7,485 nt of DNA, from NCBI GenBank assembly GCA_044450785.1, contig JBIOJM010000427.1, forward strand, positions 1 to 7,485, written 5' to 3'. The notes under the pieces were generated by a model. The model worked only from the letters and a program-made list of their open reading frames with translations, was not told the origin of the DNA and searched no databases. This stretch comes from JBIOJM01 sp044450785 (lineage in GTDB: Bacteria > Planctomycetota > Planctomycetia > Isosphaerales > Isosphaeraceae). The stretch's first letter is position 1; each line of letters opens with the position of its first letter. A program made the translations under genes and the position numbers. Shown here piece by piece: positions 5,933 through 7,485 of the stretch.

Positions 5933-6808
5933 TCAAACGGTTTGGGGCTGGTAGGCCAGCCAGTGTTCAACTTCCTGGCGATAGGCGCCGGCGAGCTGGC
6001 GCGCGACCGGACCGGGCCGTCCTGTACCGATCGTGCTGTCGTCGATCCGAACGACCGGCAGGACCTCACTGGTGGTCCCGACCAGGATCACTTCGCCGGC
6101 TCCCAGCAGCTCGGCCAATTTCACGTGCGCGCTGCTGAACGGGATCTCGAGCGACCGCGCAAGCCGAAGGATGAGCTGCCGGGTCATCCCCGGCAGGATC
6201 TCGCGTCCCTCCGGCGTGCCCTCGAGACGACCTTGCCGGACCCAGAGCAGCGATGAGCAAGCTGCCTCGGTCACGAAATCCTTTGAATCAAACAGGATGG
6301 CTTCTTGGCAACCCGCGCGGTGCGCGGCTTCGATCGCCAAGACGTTGGCCAGCAGGTTGGTCGACTTGATGTCGCATCGCTTCCAGCGCAGGTCAGGCTG
6401 AGTGATCACCCGCGCTCCGCTTTCGCGGAGCTGAGTCGTGGGGCCGTCGTCGTAAGGACGAACCACGATCAGCTCGGTGGGTGGGCGGGGCGGGTCGGGA
6501 AAAGCGTGTAACCGCGGCGCGACGCCCCGCGTGATGTGCACGTAAAGGGTCCCCTCCCGAACCCCGCTCGCCGCGATCAGACGATCCATTCGCTCGACGA
6601 GCTGTTCGAAGTTGTAGGCCGCGAAATCGAGCTCCTTGAGACTTCTGCGCAACCGGGCGAGGTGCTCCGCCTCGAGCCACCGCCGTCCTCGATACATCCG
6701 GAAAACTTCGTAGACGGCGTCACCAAACAGGAAACCTCGGTCCCACACCGGGACGCGAGCCTCCTCGACCGGCATCGTCTTGCCATTCAGACAAGCCAGG
6801 ACCTCCAT
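5933..6808 (-). CDS. D-amino-acid aminotransferase-like fold-type IV PLP enzyme
   Basis: This is a cytosolic PLP enzyme expected to interconvert D-alanine plus 2-oxoglutarate with pyruvate plus D-glutamate, or a related D-amino acid reaction that can feed peptidoglycan. The 291-residue length fits the class IV family (about 280-290). Visible motifs: DRGFLFGDAVYEVFR (23-37, with Y33), LYVHITRGVAPRLHAFP (88-104), RWKRCDIKSTNLLANVLA (141-158, PLP lysine K148), TEAACSSLL (180-188, with E181), ILPGMTR (204-210) and GTTSEVLPV (244-252). R99 and H101 match the arginine and histidine that bind the substrate carboxylate in Bacillus D-alanine aminotransferase. This favours a D-amino acid enzyme over a branched-chain aminotransferase or aminodeoxychorismate lyase. 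The PLP-phosphate loop departs from the usual TEGSSSN. The ATG at 6808 has AAGGA nine bases upstream; an open frame extends to 7156 but is antisense-like and overlaps the DUF433 gene. Confidence 0.9.
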   Translation of the reverse strand: MEVLACLNGKTMPVEEARVPVWDRGFLFGDAVYEVFRMYRGRRWLEAEHLARLRRSLKELDFAAYNFEQLVERMDRLIAASGVREGTLYVHITRGVAPRLHAFPDPPRPPTELIVVRPYDDGPTTQLRESGARVITQPDLRWKRCDIKSTNLLANVLAIEAAHRAGCQEAILFDSKDFVTEAACSSLLWVRQGRLEGTPEGREILPGMTRQLILRLARSLEIPFSSAHVKLAELLGAGEVILVGTTSEVLPVVRIDDSTIGTGRPGPVARQLAGAYRQEVEHWLAYQPQTV

Positions 6809-6817
6809 CGACGACAA

Positions 6818-6822
6818 TCCTT
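6818..6822 (-). promoter_or_regulatory. Ribosome binding site of the aminotransferase
   Basis: On the minus strand AAGGA lies nine bases upstream of the ATG at 6808. It decides this start against the 116-codon in-frame extension to 7156. Confidence 0.6.
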
Positions 6823-6849
6823 TCGGGTGGGAACGCGCGGCGCGGGCCA

Positions 6850-7257
6850 TCACGGATCTCGTGGAGGTGAAAGCGTATCGTCCGCGGCATTCGCCTCCCG
6901 TGCCTTGAGCTTGTCCTGGAGGCGAGAAGGATGCTTGGCCTTCATCTCCTGGTACCACCTGTGTTCCGCTTGGATGTCGGCGATCACCTCTTCCCTGTGG
7001 TCGTGGTAGTAAGCGAGCGCCGCGTAGATGCCGGCCAAGGTCAGATGAGGATACTCGGAGACAATCTGATCGGGGGTCATCCCCTGCCGCTCGTGCATGA
7101 CGACGACATGCTTTACCTGGATGCGGCTTCCAGCGATGCGTGGCTTGCCACCGCACGTATCAGGTGTGCTGACGATGTGCTCGCGGATCACGGAGAGTGT
7201 TCCCACCGTCGCGGGAGAATCGTGGTTCTCGCTCGTTGTCGGTTCCATGATGCCCAT
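6850..7257 (-). CDS. DUF433 domain protein
   Basis: This is a small soluble protein with a DUF433 domain, a family often described as antitoxin-like and commonly paired with DUF5615 PIN-like toxins. The domain spans about residues 23-95: HIVSTPDTCGGKPRIAGSRI (27-46) carries the diagnostic GGKPRIAGSRI signature. VKHVVVMHERQGMTPDQIVS and YPHLTLAGIYAALAYYHDHR form the helix-turn-helix-like half. A charged C-terminal tail (WYQEMKAKHPSRLQDKLKAR) occurs in longer family members. The start is uncertain. ATGs at 7257 and 7248 give 135 or 132 residues; ATGs at 7320 and 7326 are also in frame, with a GGAG nine bases before 7320, but the added residues look non-protein-like. No DUF5615 partner is adjacent: the next gene, 41 bases on, is the aminotransferase. 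Confidence 0.85.
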   Translation of the reverse strand: MGIMEPTTSENHDSPATVGTLSVIREHIVSTPDTCGGKPRIAGSRIQVKHVVVMHERQGMTPDQIVSEYPHLTLAGIYAALAYYHDHREEVIADIQAEHRWYQEMKAKHPSRLQDKLKAREANAADDTLSPPRDP

Positions 7258-7285
7258 CGTAACACAGGTCGCTTCTGTTTGTCTT
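7256..7285 (-). promoter_or_regulatory. Possible promoter before the DUF433 gene
   Basis: On the minus strand AAGACA (7285-7280, four of six matches to TTGACA) and TACGAT (7261-7256, four of six matches to TATAAT) are 18 bases apart, in a locally A/C-rich, less GC-rich stretch. Transcription would start about at the ATG at 7248, giving a leaderless message, which fits the lack of a ribosome binding site there. The match is weak and could arise by chance. Confidence 0.22.
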
Positions 7286-7358
7286 GTGCGGGTCGCGCGG
7301 CCTTCGGGATCTCCTGTCATCTTCATCGGCTCCAGATCCCCAAGGCTCTCCTGGCCGT

Positions 7359-7485
7359 TCAATCCTTACGATCGAGTGCGACCCCGGCCGGTTTCGCCGC
7401 CAGCAGCTTCTCGAGCTGGCGATCGACCTCGGCGGCAGTCCGCAGGTTGCGGTTCACGACTCTTCCTTCCGCGTCGACCACAAAC
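7359..7485 (-). CDS. C-terminal end of a redoxin/TlpA-like thioredoxin-fold protein, 5'-partial
   Basis: The last 41 residues of a leftward gene enter from the right edge and end at a TGA (7361-7359). They begin FVVDAEGRVVNRNLRTAAEV and continue DRQLEKLLAAKPAGVALDRKD. The F-x-V-D-x-E-G-R-V strand-turn-strand followed by an amphipathic helix with EKLL is the typical end of AhpC/TSA-redoxin or TlpA-type thioredoxin-fold proteins (the usual form is FLID-x-GRI). The CXXC active site would lie outside the window, so catalytic ability cannot be judged. It is on the same strand as the DUF433 gene, about 100 bases upstream of its likely start. Confidence 0.6.
   Translation of the reverse strand, partial: FVVDAEGRVVNRNLRTAAEVDRQLEKLLAAKPAGVALDRKD

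Noticed and set aside
5377..6138. 253-codon + strand frame opposite the GT2-like gene and aminotransferase
   Set aside because: Arg/Ser-rich shadow; both minus-strand genes have recognisable families and ribosome binding sites.
6809..7156. 116-codon N-terminal extension of the aminotransferase
   Set aside because: It is Arg/His/Pro-rich, overlaps the DUF433 gene in another frame, and AAGGA precedes the ATG at 6808.

Overview
The window is high-GC bacterial DNA that is almost entirely coding. It holds eight protein genes: five rightward (positions 2-5252) and, meeting them convergently, a leftward group (7485-5106) of four genes if the fragment at the right edge is counted, making nine CDS entries in total. 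The style of the genes suggests a planctomycete, plausibly of the Isosphaeraceae type. That is inferred from base composition, a glycosyltransferase-like protein and a DUF433 protein of planctomycete flavour, and long RND adaptors. No rRNA or marker gene confirms it.

Left half, + strand. The window opens inside an RND-efflux periplasmic adaptor of the HlyD/CusB type; only the end of its membrane anchor is visible. After a 112-base gap with a perfect hairpin comes a small 107-residue protein whose C-terminus resembles the C-terminal helices of ribosomal protein L7/L12. It is followed 29 bases later, behind a very strong purine-rich ribosome binding site, by glgC (ADP-glucose pyrophosphorylase). 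This GlgC is closer in motif style to cyanobacterial/plant enzymes than to the E. coli enzyme. An ABC exporter pair then follows: an ATPase with the DrrA/CcmA-type C-terminal tail and an ABC-2 permease with a large external loop.

Right half, - strand. Read right to left these are: the C-terminal 41 residues of a redoxin/TlpA-like protein, a DUF433 protein, a D-amino-acid aminotransferase-like fold-IV PLP enzyme, and a GT2-fold (DPM-synthase-like) protein without an obvious DXD motif. Gaps of 35-41 bases between the last three suggest co-transcription.

The two halves collide. The GT2-like frame runs 147 bases into the antisense strand of the permease 3' end, so its last 48 or so residues are antisense to permease membrane-helix codons.

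I see no mobile element, CRISPR array, tRNA/rRNA or phage gene, and no clearly new multi-gene system. The most interesting items are the convergent coding overlap, the degenerate glycosyltransferase, the L7/L12-like small protein beside glgC, and an altered PLP-binding loop in the aminotransferase. There is no gene-free stretch over 300 bases.
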